Below are positions 23,848-36,093 of a stretch of DNA of 64,000 bases, piece by piece (position 1 is the stretch's first letter; the number at the start of each line of letters is the position of its first letter). Below the pieces are notes generated by a model that made no database searches, was not told the DNA's origin, and was given only the letters and a program-made list of their open reading frames with translations. The position numbers were made by a program, and so were the translations under genes. Source of the stretch: Chrysoporthe austroafricana (lineage: Eukaryota; Ascomycota; Sordariomycetes; Diaporthales; Cryphonectriaceae); NCBI GenBank assembly GCA_001051155.2, contig JYIP02000013.1, positions 62,001 through 126,000 of the forward strand. The letters run 5' to 3'.

Positions 23848-26800
23848 GCTTAAATATATAAATTTATATAAGCTTTAAATAACTTTAAGAAGAAGGATTG
23901 GGTTATATCGGATATTAAGATCTTTTTTAAAATTGCGTATGCTTTTATCGATTAGAAACTTTTGACTAATCGATACGAAAAAGCGAAATAGAACCCCAGA
24001 GAAGCCAATGCATTTTTGCAAAAAGCAAAGGTATAAGTAATTAAGCAAGGATAGCCTTTATTGCTTAAATAGTAAACTTAAAAGGGAAAAAGGTCGAATT
24101 TCGATAAGAATTTATCTTAATAGATAGGAAAGAATAATATATTCTGAAAGGATTTTTCCAAATATCGCAAATTTCGATAGCTTGCCGAAATAATAACGGA
24201 AAAAGAGCGATAATAAGTGCTTATAGAAATAAATAAAAGCGAAAATACCTTTCGATTTAATAATCCGGAAAATCCGTTAGAAGAATTAGCTTAATAATAA
24301 TTTATCGAAAATCGAAAGTATTATATACTTGAATATATTAATACTAATAGCGGAATTAAATATATTTATCCATTACGATATTCGATTAAAAACTTAAATT
24401 TTAAATTTACCGATAAATCTGGGAATTCTTTAATTATAATAAGAAAAATAAATAAAGGCAAAAGAAAATAACTAATTCCAGAAAATAAGCGTATTTCTTT
24501 TTTTTTAACGAGAACTTAAAATCGGAATATTTCTAAACAAAATTCTATTATAGCTATCCCGGCTAACCTTATAAACTTTATAGCAAAAAGCATATTAATA
24601 TTCCAATTAAGTTTATCGGATTATTTATAACTTTTCAGAAAAGAAGATTATAAGAAAGAAAAATTAAATAAAGGAAAATCGGATAATCGTATTACTATTT
24701 TTTAGAAATACCCAACTTTTTCTTTCCTAATTACTAGCTTATTAAACCAGTTTTTGCAATAACCCGAAATGAAAGCAATTTACTAAAACGGCTTTATTTC
24801 GGAAAAAGCAATACGTATTAAGTTTAAGAAAATATTCCGATTGCAATAAGCCTTTAATATGCAAGCGCTTTAATTGGAACCTATTAAAGAATCCTTTCCC
24901 GTTTCGGTTACAAAATACTATGCTAATAACGGATATTGCTTTATTAAACTAGCATTTCTTAATATTAGAAAATGTATCCGGCAAATATTTATATTAAAGG
25001 CAGGAAATTAATTAAATTAAAAATTATTTTCGAATTCCGAGCTAGATATTAAAATTAATCTTGATTTCCAAAAAAAACTAATCAGTAAGCCAGATAAATT
25101 ACTGGATTTATCGGATTCTAGCAATAATAAAAGCAATAGTTTTCGAAATCTATTATTCGGCTATAAGCAATCCAAAAATTCTTAAGCATATCGACTTAAT
25201 TTACTTAAATTTATAGCATTACTTATTAGCATTAATAGAGAATTCAAAAATACAGTTATAAAGCAATTCTAACTTTATAAGAATTGGAATAATTATATTA
25301 ATTTAATAATCGTATTTATTATAAATAATAAAATTATTATTTGGAAAAACTTTTAAGCTTTTATAAACTAGTATAAAATATATATAGCTAGAAATACAAA
25401 ATGCGCTAAATATTTCAGCTTCTATTTATTTGCTTGCTTAATTAAAATAGTATATATTTAATTTTATTTTATATTATCTTTCCAAAAATATAAGGATTTT
25501 ACTTTACATAAGTATAATTAGAACTAATAAAAGAAATAATTAAGAAAAGATTTCTTTATATTACAGAAAATTGCAAAAAACTTGCTAAATGCTTAATAAT
25601 ATTCTAAAAGAAATATATAAAATAATCGCAATATTCTGGAATTTATTTATTATATTTATCGATTTATTAAGCTAGCCGAATACCCAAATTCGTATTTAAC
25701 CAGAAATATTTAGAATCGGATTAATAAAGAATTAATAATTAGATATTTTGATAGATTTAATTGAAATGAAAATATAAAGGATTTCGAAAAACGTTTTAAG
25801 GCAAAATAAGAGATATAGCATATTCTCGAATTAAACCGCATAATAAGACTATTTCGTAAACTCGCGCAACCGGTACGGAAAATTATGCAATCGGCTGCCA
25901 ATTTTCCCAATATTAATATTCACTTCCTAGCCAATATATTCCCAGAATATTCTGGAAAATTTAAGTTTTAAGGATTTGAATATTTATCCCGCTCGATAAG
26001 GATATTTAATTAGCCAAATCTATCTAAAGGCATTGGATATATTCCGGAATACGAATTCCGAAAGCTTTTATTAGAATAATAGCGAAAGCTAATAAACGCT
26101 CGGAATCAGTTATAAGAACGGATAGCTAAATAATAAAATATCTTTAATATAGTTAGGAAAATATTAATTAATATTATAAATAATAGCAAAGATTTAATTT
26201 CAAAAAACCGAAATTTTCAATTGCGTTTTTATTATCAATTCGTATAAAAAAATATTAGAGAATATTTTGTCCAGTTAATTTTAGCAAATTTCAATATCGA
26301 TAACGGAAAATTGCAATATAATTCAGATAAAGAAAATAAGCTGGCTCGAAAAGGCTATTTCTTTATAGATAATAATCTATTTATAGCGGATAGCGATAAA
26401 TAAAATAAAGAAACCGAAAACGGCAAAAACTTATAAAAGCAAGAAAATAAGTTAAAAGAATAAGCTAATAAGGAAAACGTAATAATCGAAAATAATATCT
26501 GGATTTTTCGAGCTGAAAAAGTAAAACTATCGGTAAATAAAAGCATATTCTATATTAAATACTCTATATAATTATTCAATCAGTTACAAAATTTTCTTAA
26601 AGTCGATATATAGAAAAGAGAAATCTTAAGATATAATATTCCTATACTTATAGTTAAGCTTTATTAGAGCAGCAGCTATATATATGCAAGAGCTGCAGCT
26701 AGAGCATACCCGAATAGGCTGGATATAAAAGTCTATATCGATATAAACGCTAATTATTATGCTATTATTAAAGAATTGCTAATATAATTCCCCAAAACGA

Positions 26801-27940
26801 AAGTAAATTAGAATATAAAGGCCAAGCTTAAAAGCGTAAGCTAATTGCTAGCAAAAAGCTAAGCTAAATTCGACTTATATTTCCAAAGCAATAAATATAA
26901 TTACTTAATTATATTTCATATTTGAATAAAAGCTTGAGTATTAAATCGATTAAAAGCAAGCATTTTGCTAAAATAGGAATATAATATTCTTTACGAATTG
27001 GATATTCTGAATTTAGAATTATTTATATAATTTAGTTATTTTAATAATATTACGGTAAAAATAAAAATATTTGCCCGAATGCTAATACAATTTTAATAAG
27101 CAAAAACCGCAATTATTATAATAATGCTGCTTAAATCTTATAAGCTAATCCTTATTAATATTAAGCGAATCCTAAAAATATAACTTTTCTATTTAAGCTA
27201 AAGCAGAAAGGGTAAATGAATTGCTTAATAAGCTATTAGATTAAAGAGGTCTTAATAACGAATTAAGCAGCAACCTTTTTAAAAATCTAGAAAAATTAAT
27301 TTCTAAAAATAATCGAATTATTCCAGACAGATTATATAACCCCGCTAGCGAATTACAATAATTATTACTATATTACGCGATAATATTTCTTTTAATAAAT
27401 CTAAGATAGATTATAGCTTTCAGGAAAGCTAAATTCAGATTAATTATTATTTATTGAGCATATTTTTCAATAAATTGAGGAAATTACTGGAAAATAGCTA
27501 GAAGAGTACCGATTCCCGGATATAAAAATTCCCGAAATAAGAGATTATTTCGAAAATAATAATAAACTAAAGATCCGGAAAAATAAAGCTATTAAAGAAT
27601 CGGAAATTGATTTCAATATATACATTTGCAAGTATTTACTAGAATTTCTCTATAAAATTATAGAATTAATACGGGCATATATTAAAGTTTTCAAAAATAT
27701 AAATCCTGTTAATATACTAATCGATTAATAGATAAAAATTAATTTAATCGAAAGATAGCAAAACTAAAAAGTAGAATAAAAGCTATATTACTTAAATAAA
27801 GAAAACTAAGAAATAATTAATAAAATTTTGAATAAATTATATTAATAAAGTTAAGCTAAATAAATTATAAATACAATGCTATTCGATTTACTAATCTTTA
27901 TAGTTTGGAAAAATATAAATAATTAAAAGAAAAGATATAT
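23848..27940 (+). pseudogene. R5 5' coding region (gag/protease side), unassigned
   Basis: About 4.1 kb upstream of RT, readable only as short blocks between RIP stops. A continuous piece near 25740-25960 reads DFEKRFKAK and RKLAQPVRKIMQSAANFPN; others near 26740-26900 read KVYIDINANYYAIIKELL and SQLLAKSQAKFDLYFQSN. By position this should hold gag and protease, but I find no clear zinc knuckle or DTG/DSG box, so those names are not assigned. Codon blocks stay in one orientation with pol, and the inverted copy in R11 (up to 64000) is co-linear, supporting a real long coding region. Confidence 0.6.
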
Positions 27941-30908
27941 AATAATTAATTTATATATTTTGAATAAAATTTCAGTTCCCGATACTTATTTCTTGTTATT
28001 ATAGCAAGAAATTATTAAATAGCTAAAAAGAAAAATATATATTATAATAATAAATATATAGCAATTTTTCTATTAATTCTTAATATATCCAAACTATAAA
28101 GACCGATTTACTATTATTAATTATCGTAATTAAAAAAGGATAAAAGTTTTATTTATAGAATTTCGAAATTCATTATTTTATATTTAATATTTTATAAATC
28201 AATTCTTATAATTATATTATAAATTTGTTTCCGCTTTTATAAATAATATTATTATTTATTTAATTATAAAATAAGATTACTTATAATACTTATAAACTAT
28301 TTTCTTGCTATTTTTATGCAAAAATATTTTATTAACTGGATTCAAGTTATTTCTTAAATATCCTTTAATCCAGATTTTAAGATTTAAGGTAAACGGATTC
28401 GGAATTTCCAATATAGAATACCGGATACAAGCTATTTGCAATCTAGAATTCCTTAAAATATTCTAATAACTGGAAAAGTTTATTGGATTTATAAAATACT
28501 TATGCTATTTAATTCCTAAATATAGCTATAGAATTAATCCATTTCAGAAAAGGAAAATTAGAATATTGAATAAGGCTTGCTAATCGAACCGTTTACTTTT
28601 AAATATAGGATAGCGAAATTATATTACGCAAGCTATTTTCAACTTAATATTAGATAAAGTTAATAGTTTTTATAACTTCAAAATAATTTTGGAAGCTAAG
28701 AATGCTTTATTTTATTATATTTCAAATAAATCTCTTTTTATTTAGCTAAATGCATTTAAGGAAATGGGATTTTCAGGCATTATTTTCCAATTAGCAAACG
28801 ATTATATATAGAACGGAATATTACTAATAGCAAGCATAGCCGTATAATTAATTTTCTATTTGAGCAAGACAATTAATAAGGCAAAATGAAAATACTGGCT
28901 TATAAAGCTTGAAATAGCTTATTTAATATAATTAATGCGAAAGCTGCGAATAATAATAAGATCGAACCGAACTAAATTAATTTATATCCTTACTAATTAT
29001 ATAATAATAGTTAGCATTATTTATTTATTATTTATAAATATAGTAAATAAAACCAAAGCAAATATACGGTTAATTTTCGTTTCGGAATATTTGAGCTAAT
29101 TCGACCTAAAAGCATATTATATACCGGGAAAGTCGAACGTTTTCGCAAATGCTATATTAAAATTACTATTTACCCAGAAACTTATTAATAATGAAAGCGT
29201 TCTAGATAAGATATAAGAAAACGAACTTATTCAAATTCTTAATAAAATATTTATAAATAGCAAAATGAAAAGGTATATCAAAAAAGGATATGAAAAATAT
29301 CCCTTATAATCCAGAATAATCGAATAATTAAAAGATTTAAATAAAATTGCCCGATTACTTTTTATATTAAATTATAATAGCTTATTATTTCTTAAAGATT
29401 ATTACGGGAAATAACGATTATATATTCCGAATGAAATAGCATTGGATTTTATTAAAGAAGCTTATAATAGAAAATATTATTTCGATATAAATTATATATA
29501 ATACGATTTGATAAATCGATTTATTATTAAATATTGCTATACTAAAATACGCAATTATATATCGATATATTAAGCTTATAACGAAAATAAAAATAATTTA
29601 TAATAACTTTTAAAAGAAATATAGCCTATATTATCTCTATTAATTCTATTCTATATTATTATTATAGACTTTATTATAGAATTACCGATAATACTATTTA
29701 TAAATATTATATAAGCTTTGGTTAAAATATTATTTCTGGATATATTTCTTACGATTATAAATAAATATTCTAAAGCTATAATTATTATATTAAATAATAT
29801 AATATATATTATAGCAAATTAAATAATCCTTATCTTACGGATATTTTATATTACTAGCTAGGGAATATTCAAAAGGATTATTTCAAATAGAAATTCGAAA
29901 TTCTTATCGGAATTCTAAAGATATTTATAAAAGGCTATCGGAACGAAATTTGCTTACTTTACTATTTCGTATCCGCAAACGGATAAGCAATCTGAAATAA
30001 AGAACCGAATAATTGAAATAGCAATTTGGTATTTTATAACCGCTTACTCTAATATAGAATAAACCGAAATAATACTAATATTATAATTTAATTTAAATAA
30101 TACATATAATCGAACTATAAAATATTCGGCTAGCTAAATGCTATTCGGATTTAATTTATTATCGAGCTAGTAAATAAGAAATATAATATCCTTAGCAAAA
30201 GAAGTTTTCTAAGAAAAAGCTCAATTTTTTATTACCGAAATACAAATAGCAGCCAAATTGCAATATAATAAGTATTACTGCTAAATAGTTTTCAAACTAA
30301 ATAATTGGGTATATATTCGCTTAAGCTATAAATACTTATTGCTAAATAATTTATTTCTAAAGTTTTTATAATAAAGGATAAAACTTTTCTAAATTATTCG
30401 AAAAATAAGGAATTTAGCATATAAATTAAAATTAATTCCTTATATAAATATCTATTTAATAATCTCGGTAATACAATTAATATTTGCAAATCTTTTTAAA
30501 ACGGATCTTTATAAATATAACTTTATATATTAAGACCCAATAAATATATTAAAGAATCCGAATATCGAGAAATACTTAGAAGATTACCGATATTATAAGC
30601 TAAAAAGGATAATTAGCTGCTATAAGCGAAAATATAAACGTAATTCGCGCAGAATTAAATACTTGGTAAAATGGATAAATTATTCTAGCTATTATAATAT
30701 ATAAATGCTTTATAATGCCTTAAATACAGACGAAATAATACGTAATTTCGAACGGAAATGCGAAGCTATAGCCGAATTGCAGGAAAGAGCAAAGCGAAAG
30801 CGGCTATTAGCGGAAGAAATCCTTAAACCGGGAAATATTATCGTAATTGCTTTACGAAAACAAAGCAGGCCAAAGCGTAACTTACAAATAGAAAGTGCAC
30901 TAGAATAA
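27940..30908 (+). pseudogene. R5 pol (RT-RNase H-IN-chromodomain)
   Basis: RT is about 27960-28420, with LLLQQEIIK, IEFRNSLFYIQ and FINN (28236-28247) in place of FIDD. This RT type has an 'NSP.YVQ'-like segment and differs from that of R1-R4. RNase H is about 28720-29170 (FKEMGFSGIIFQ, later FYLSKTINKAK). Integrase is about 29380-30170 with TIDF-like, ISNRNPKF (Asp to Asn) and YPQTDKQSE regions. A chromodomain-like end (IKYLVKWINYSS) is at about 30600-30720. The last 67 codons (30705-30908) are open; TAA at 30906-30908 is CAA in the inverted copy R11, so the original protein was slightly longer. Confidence 0.85.
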
Positions 30909-31351
30909 GCTAGTCCATTTATTCCAAGAAATTAAAAGAACTCGTAATGCAATAAGCGCGCATTAAAGTAAAAGCAATTGCTAAATAAGGTAAATGAATT
31001 TCTGGCAAATGCAAAAGGCTATTATTTCGTAAACCGCTAATAAATTTATTTTATTTTCTTTTTTTTATTAGCGCGCTTATAATTACTATCCTTATTTACT
31101 TATTATAGCTAGCCGTATTGCCTTATTATTATTACTTTTTATTATATTTTTGAATATTGTTTTTAAGTATTAAACTAGTATTATTATTAATTTCGCTTTA
31201 TTCTATTAAATTTCCGTAAACCCGTAAGGATTATATTAATAAAGCTATTAATATTATTAAAACTAAAATGCATTATGCAATTATTAAGTTATATTTCTTT
31301 ATAAATGCTTTGCTATAAAATTAAAATTAATAAGAAACGATATATTTAGCT

Positions 31352-33100
31352 ATGCTTAATTTTTATATAATGCTATACTTTATATCTCAGGAAGAACTTT
31401 CTAAGGTTTGCCGAAAAAGCAGGATTATATAATACGCTAAATATGTTTATAAGGCATTGCTCAAAGACTGCTTCTTTCTGGAAGGATATTAGTAAGCTAT
31501 ATACTTGTATAATAGCGAAAGCCGTTTCTACCGTAATATTTACGTAATAAAGAACTATTTAAGTAATTTCTTTCGCTATTAAAAAGCTTATATAATAGCT
31601 TTTTATCGGGCGCTAATTAATAAGGGTTATACTAATATAATAAACCAAGAAATCGAATATAATATTTATATCCTTAATATCGAGTTAAGCAGCAATAATA
31701 TTAATTGACTGCTAATTACTAAAAAAGCTTAAGAATTTATTTTATAGTATTTTATACTGTTATAAATTAATCGCTCTAGCCCTATTTACGAAAGATAAGA
31801 ATTTTATCCAAATATTCTTACTAGCGCGAATATTATTACGAGCGAAAATATAAACGATAAATTAATAGATAATTCTATTAAAAGAATATCGCTTGAATTT
31901 ATTTCGAATTCACTTACTATTCGTAATCTTATCTTTATTTTATATACTTTATTAATAGCTTATTGTATTTTATTTCCTATTATAATATCGAAAGACGATC
32001 GCTTACGAAATAAGTATAGCCGTTATATTAAAAATAAAGCTAGATAAATAATTCTAAGCGGTTATAGCAGCCTTATTAAAAAGGAAATAAATGCTATACG
32101 CTATATAGCCAATATAGCAAAAGTCGTTATAATCTATAAATATAGTCGTAATATAGCTTTTGCTGCTTAAAAGAAAATAGCTAAGAATATTAAGCTAATT
32201 TTGGCTAAACTTAAAGCCTTTAAACCTATTATACTAATTATTAATTTAAGCCTATTTGCTATAATAAAACGAAATTTTATAATGCTAGCCAAATGCTATT
32301 AAATTATAAATAATACTATTAACTTAATCGAAAACGACTTACCGAATATAGCTAGTCTATTAGCTATACTAAATAAAGCTTCCCGAGCTAATATTAATAG
32401 CATTTTGCCCTTACGAATTACGCTTTACGCTATCCCCGTTTCATTTATTAAATATAATTCCAAATTCAAAGCTATTAAAGCCGAAATTGCGGTATATTAC
32501 CGTACGCTAGCCTTTTATATATTTAAGGAATATATATGCTATAATTTTATTTAAGAAAGCAATTTCGGTATTAACCGTCTTTATATTGCTAATAATTTCG
32601 CTATTTATAATAATATTAAATTCGGCATTATCGGAATCCATAATAGTTATATCCAGTACTTTTTCCTTTTTATTATAAGAAAATATATATACGAGTTCGT
32701 TATTTGGTTCCGCGATTTTAATCCTATTATTTTATCCAACCGGTTAAGCTTGCATTTTATTATAAACCAAATCTTCCGTTTCGAGTACGATTTCAAAACT
32801 GTTAAGATTATCTTTATTAAAGACGATATAGATTATAATTTCAATATTACTTTTCAGAAATAAGCTAATGAAAACAAAAATTACTTTAGCGCCGCCCGAT
32901 CCTTATAATGCCAAAATCGTATAATAGGCTTCAAATCTTATATCCAAGCGTATAAGCTAGTTAAGACTTTGCAGCTTAATATCTATAATTATACCGACTT
33001 TTGCGATTATATCGGAAAAAAAGAATTATTTGCTATATTCTTTTGCAACCTATCGAATCTTGAAATTATTATTAAAGCTTGAGAAATTATTCCCAATTAA
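31352..33100 (+). pseudogene. R5 ORF downstream of pol, 582 codons, unknown function
   Basis: From ATG at 31352 (MLNFYIMLYF) one frame of exactly 1749 bp runs to TAA at 33098-33100, with only RIP-type in-frame stops and no frameshift. The inverted copy in R11 (56606-58354) is also exactly 1749 bp and starts MLNFYAILYF. Readable blocks include ESRFYRNIYVIKNYLSNFF, FKAIKAEIAVYYRTLAF, FGIIGIHNSYIQYFF and HFIINQIFRFEYDFK. It is same-sense with pol, between pol and the 3' LTR, which is the env position of errantiviruses. I recognise no domain, signal peptide or clear membrane anchor, so I do not call it env. It could be a captured host gene or an element-specific accessory protein. Confidence 0.75.
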
Positions 33101-33782
33101 TAAATATAGCTATTATTTATCGATATAACTTTATTAGCAGCATATAATATTGCTTTCTTTTAATAATTTATAAATTTAGCTATTTATATTAAAAATTGAT
33201 TACGATATTGCTATATAATAATTATACGCGGCTATCGGCTTTGCATGCTAATATATCTTATCGTAATTTCATTTTACATTTACTATTATTATATTTACTT
33301 AATATCTTATTATTTAAAAGCTATACTTTTTATTAATATTTATAAGCAATTTTAATCTTTAATTATATTTATACCAAATATTTCGGTAATAAATACGATT
33401 AAATATTACCGAAATATACTTGGATATCGGCTAGCCTTATTATATATAAATATTATATATATTTATTTACTTTAAGCATAAACCGATTATAATAGAGGAT
33501 TAATTCTAAGCTTTTAATATAAGCAGGTTTTCTTTTAGTTCCTGGTATAAGCATATTTGTTATTCAAGTCTTTAATATAAGCACGTTTACCTATTAAAAC
33601 TTTAATACGAGTCGGCTTTATAAAACGATTATTATTTCTTATATAATCTCTTTTGTCCAATAATGCTATCGTGCTTTTCCTTGCCGTATAACTCAAGGTT
33701 TTACTATATCGTACTATTGCTATTCAAGATATCTTTAATTATTAGCTTCTTTTGTAAATAAAGGTTATAAAGGGCCGGCAAT
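33101..33782 (+). repeat. R5 3' non-coding region with 4 x 29-bp tandem repeat
   Basis: Four degenerate 29-bp units at 33510-33538, 33539-33567, 33568-33596 and 33597-33625 share a TATAAGCA(G/C)GTTT core. The inverted copy R11 has three units (about 56111-56197). The rest is AT-rich. AAAGGGCCGGCAATTAA just before the 3' LTR is shared by both copies and is the best polypurine-tract candidate. Confidence 0.8.
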
Positions 33783-33990
33783 TAATAGCAAAACCTATAA
33801 ACAAAATGAATTTATAATGGATTTGCCTAGTAAATCTATAATAAATCCCTTAATAAATACGCAATGAATTCATTAAATAAATGCTATACCTTTACCGGGG
33901 GGCCTATATAATGCCTTAATATACTTTTAGCGTAGTTTACTTTCTTAGAAAAACTATGCTTTATAATATATTTCAATACGTTTACTATTA
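33783..33990 (+). repeat. R5 3' LTR (208 bp)
   Basis: TAATAGCAAAACC ... GTTTACTATTA. It is preceded by GGGCCGGCAATTAA and followed directly by R6 integrase sequence. The right flank ATAAA does not match the left flank TAACG of the 5' LTR. Confidence 0.9.
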
Positions 33991-35070
33991 ATAAATTAAG
34001 CAAATATGCTTATTTCTTCTTATATAAAGAAAGCAGCATAGCGGAAGACTTTGCATATACGTTTCTCAAAACGGTTATAATTAATTATAGCATGCTTAAA
34101 GAAATTATTTTCAATAAAAATAAGAAGTTTATATTAAATTTCTAAACTTTATTAATAAAACTATTCGAAATATAGCAAAAAATATTTATAGCATTTCATT
34201 TACAAACGGATAAATAAATAAAACAAACGAATTAAATTATTAAGCAATACTTATAATATTATATAAACTATAAATAAGATAATTAAGTTAACTTGCTATT
34301 ATTAATATAATTCGCATATAATAATGCAAATACAAATATAATAAAGAAATTACTATTTTATGCGCTTTATAGTTATAACCCGATAGCTTATTATAACGAA
34401 TTATTAGAAGCAAATATAAAAATAGCAAAAAAACGAATCCGGAAAATTAAAAAAATCCAGAAAGAATTTCAAGAAAAACTGAAATTTATACAAAAAAGAA
34501 TAACGAAATATACTAATTTCAAAAAGATTAAAAAACCAATTTTATAAAAAAAGGATAGAATTTATCTTATTCGACAAAAAAAGCATATCAAAATAATAAA
34601 ACCTTTTTACTCGCTAAATTATAAGAAATTTGGCCTATTTAAGATTTTAAAGAAAATCTTAAATATTAATTTCAAATTTGCATTGTCTTATAGAATGAAA
34701 ATCCATTCGGTATTCCATATTTCGCTGTTCGAACTAATATTTAATGCAATCAAAATAGACAAATTTATATAAATCGAAACTAATAAACCGGAATACGAAA
34801 TCGAACGGATCTTTAAATATCGGGAATTAACTAAATATAAGGAATACTTAATTAAATAGAAAAAATACTATTCGAATAAGAATAGCTAAAAACCAGTTAA
34901 TAATTTAAATAATATACGATAAGCATTCAAAAAGTATTAGGAAAAGCAATTAATTAGCTAATTAGAAAAATAATCGGAAAAACCCGATACGGCTTTATAA
35001 CCCGCGAATAAATTAATAGTAAACTAGTTAATATTGAAACCAAGCTGCTATAAAGCAATATTCAAATCGA
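33991..35070 (+). pseudogene. R6 pol fragment (integrase core to chromodomain)
   Basis: Opens inside KLSKYAYFFLYKES of the integrase core. Next come the second catalytic region (Asp now Asn), the QTDK.. segment, the C-terminal domain and a chromodomain at about 34785-34890 (EYEIERIFKYREL ... EYLIK). Downstream the frame continues, with RIP stops, into the region encoding the antisense ORF on the other strand, suggesting tail-to-tail overlap of the two genes. Confidence 0.85.
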
Positions 35071-35458
35071 AACTTTTAAGAAAAAGACTTTTTGGAATTA
35101 AAGGTTTCGTAATGCAACGCTTAATTTCAGCTTTATAGCGCTCTTCCTTAGCCTTTTCCGCCTTTAACCTTTCCAATTCCTCGATATTATCGATATTATA
35201 ACGAATAGCTTATATTATCTTTTTATACTATATGCGTTTTTATTAATGCAAGCGAAAAACTTTCTTTTTTACAATTTCTAATTTATCTTTTAACCTTTAA
35301 TGCTAATAAGCTATCTTGCAAAGCTTATCCGAAATAATTCCTAGAACGTTATATTGAAAACGGTTAAGCTATATATATTCTGAATAATGCGAAGAATTAC
35401 TTTCTGAAACCTGATAATTAAAAATATTGCGACTTTCGCAAAACGAATAAGAAAGCAT
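34958..35458 (-). pseudogene. R6 antisense ORF: Zn2Cys6-like cluster plus coiled coil (501 bp)
   Basis: ATG at 35456-35458 and TAG at 34958-34960 bound exactly 501 bp, 166 codons, identical in length to the R1 and R8 copies. The N-terminus MLSYSFCESRN keeps the Cys at residue 7; the other cluster Cys are Tyr from TGC/TGT to TAC/TAT. The Glu/Lys coiled coil lies at about 35110-35300. In-frame stops at former Gln/Trp codons disable it. Confidence 0.78.
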
Positions 35459-35644
35459 TTGCATAGCGCGTTACAAAACCGCCTCTAGAAAGGAATTGCG
35501 ATATTGGGTTTTAGTCGAACGAATAAAGCGAGTTTTTTGTATCCTGCTCGATATTCCGATTAGAAAAGAGAGATTACGAAATAAGTATTAATAAAAGGCT
35601 TTATAGAAAATTATTACGGACGATAATTGATAAGAAAAGAATAA

Positions 35645-36093
35645 TATTATAACTTAATATAAACCCAGAATTAATATAAAATATAAGAACGATTATTCAA
35701 GCAACTTAATAGCAGCTTTATAAGAAGAAAGAAATATATATCGATTATATAATTACGGGTTAAAAATAAATAAAATAAGGATTACTAGATTATTAAGTAA
35801 TTTAATAAGCCAAGCTTACTGGATTACTAAATAAGCTAATAATTTAAGAAAAAAGAACTGGATATATAAAATAGGTTATTTATTAAATAAATTCCTATAG
35901 CTTTTTAATTATAAATCTAAATATTATTTAAACCTTATTAAACATTCAAATAATAGCCTTATTAGCTTATAAACATTGCAAATATTTGTTAAACGTATTT
36001 CCGGTATTTAAAGCTATACTTAATACCGTTTTTGTTAGTATAAACCCTTTTAATATTACAGTTTATTTTAGGATTATTATAGCGTTTATAATA
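35645..36093 (+). repeat. R6 3' LTR (449 bp)
   Basis: TATTATAACTT ... GTTTATAATA. Preceded by the purine-rich GATAAGAAAAGAATAA and followed by AGTTT in R2 gag. Confidence 0.92.

Larger units (their letters stand above)
16006..33990 (+). mobile_element. R5: large second-family Ty3/gypsy element, hybrid ends, split by R4
   Basis: About 10.66 kb once R4 and one ATTTT are removed. LTRs 16006-16212 and 33783-33990 start TAATAG and end CTATTA. Order: leader with tandem repeats, a long unassigned 5' coding region, RT, RNase H, IN, chromodomain-like end, then a separate 582-codon ORF and a 29-bp tandem repeat. The bases flanking the LTRs differ (TAACG left, ATAAA right), and the flanks are unrelated segments (minus RNase H of R2, plus integrase of R6). 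This is therefore not a simple insertion, but probably a recombinant of two copies. A second, inverted copy is R11. Confidence 0.85.
33991..36093 (+). mobile_element. R6: 3' half of a plus-strand chromovirus
   Basis: Starts abruptly in the integrase core at the R5 3' LTR and runs through the chromodomain, antisense ORF and 3' LTR. It is followed at 36094 by minus-strand gag of R2, so R6 was inserted in R2 gag. Its 5' half (LTR, gag, PR, RT, RNase H) is absent from the window. Confidence 0.85.

Noticed and set aside
31352..33100. Calling the post-pol ORF env, a Starship captain (DUF3435) or a Crypton recombinase
   Set aside because: No signal peptide, membrane anchor, or tyrosine-recombinase Arg/His/Tyr motif could be seen; position alone is not enough.
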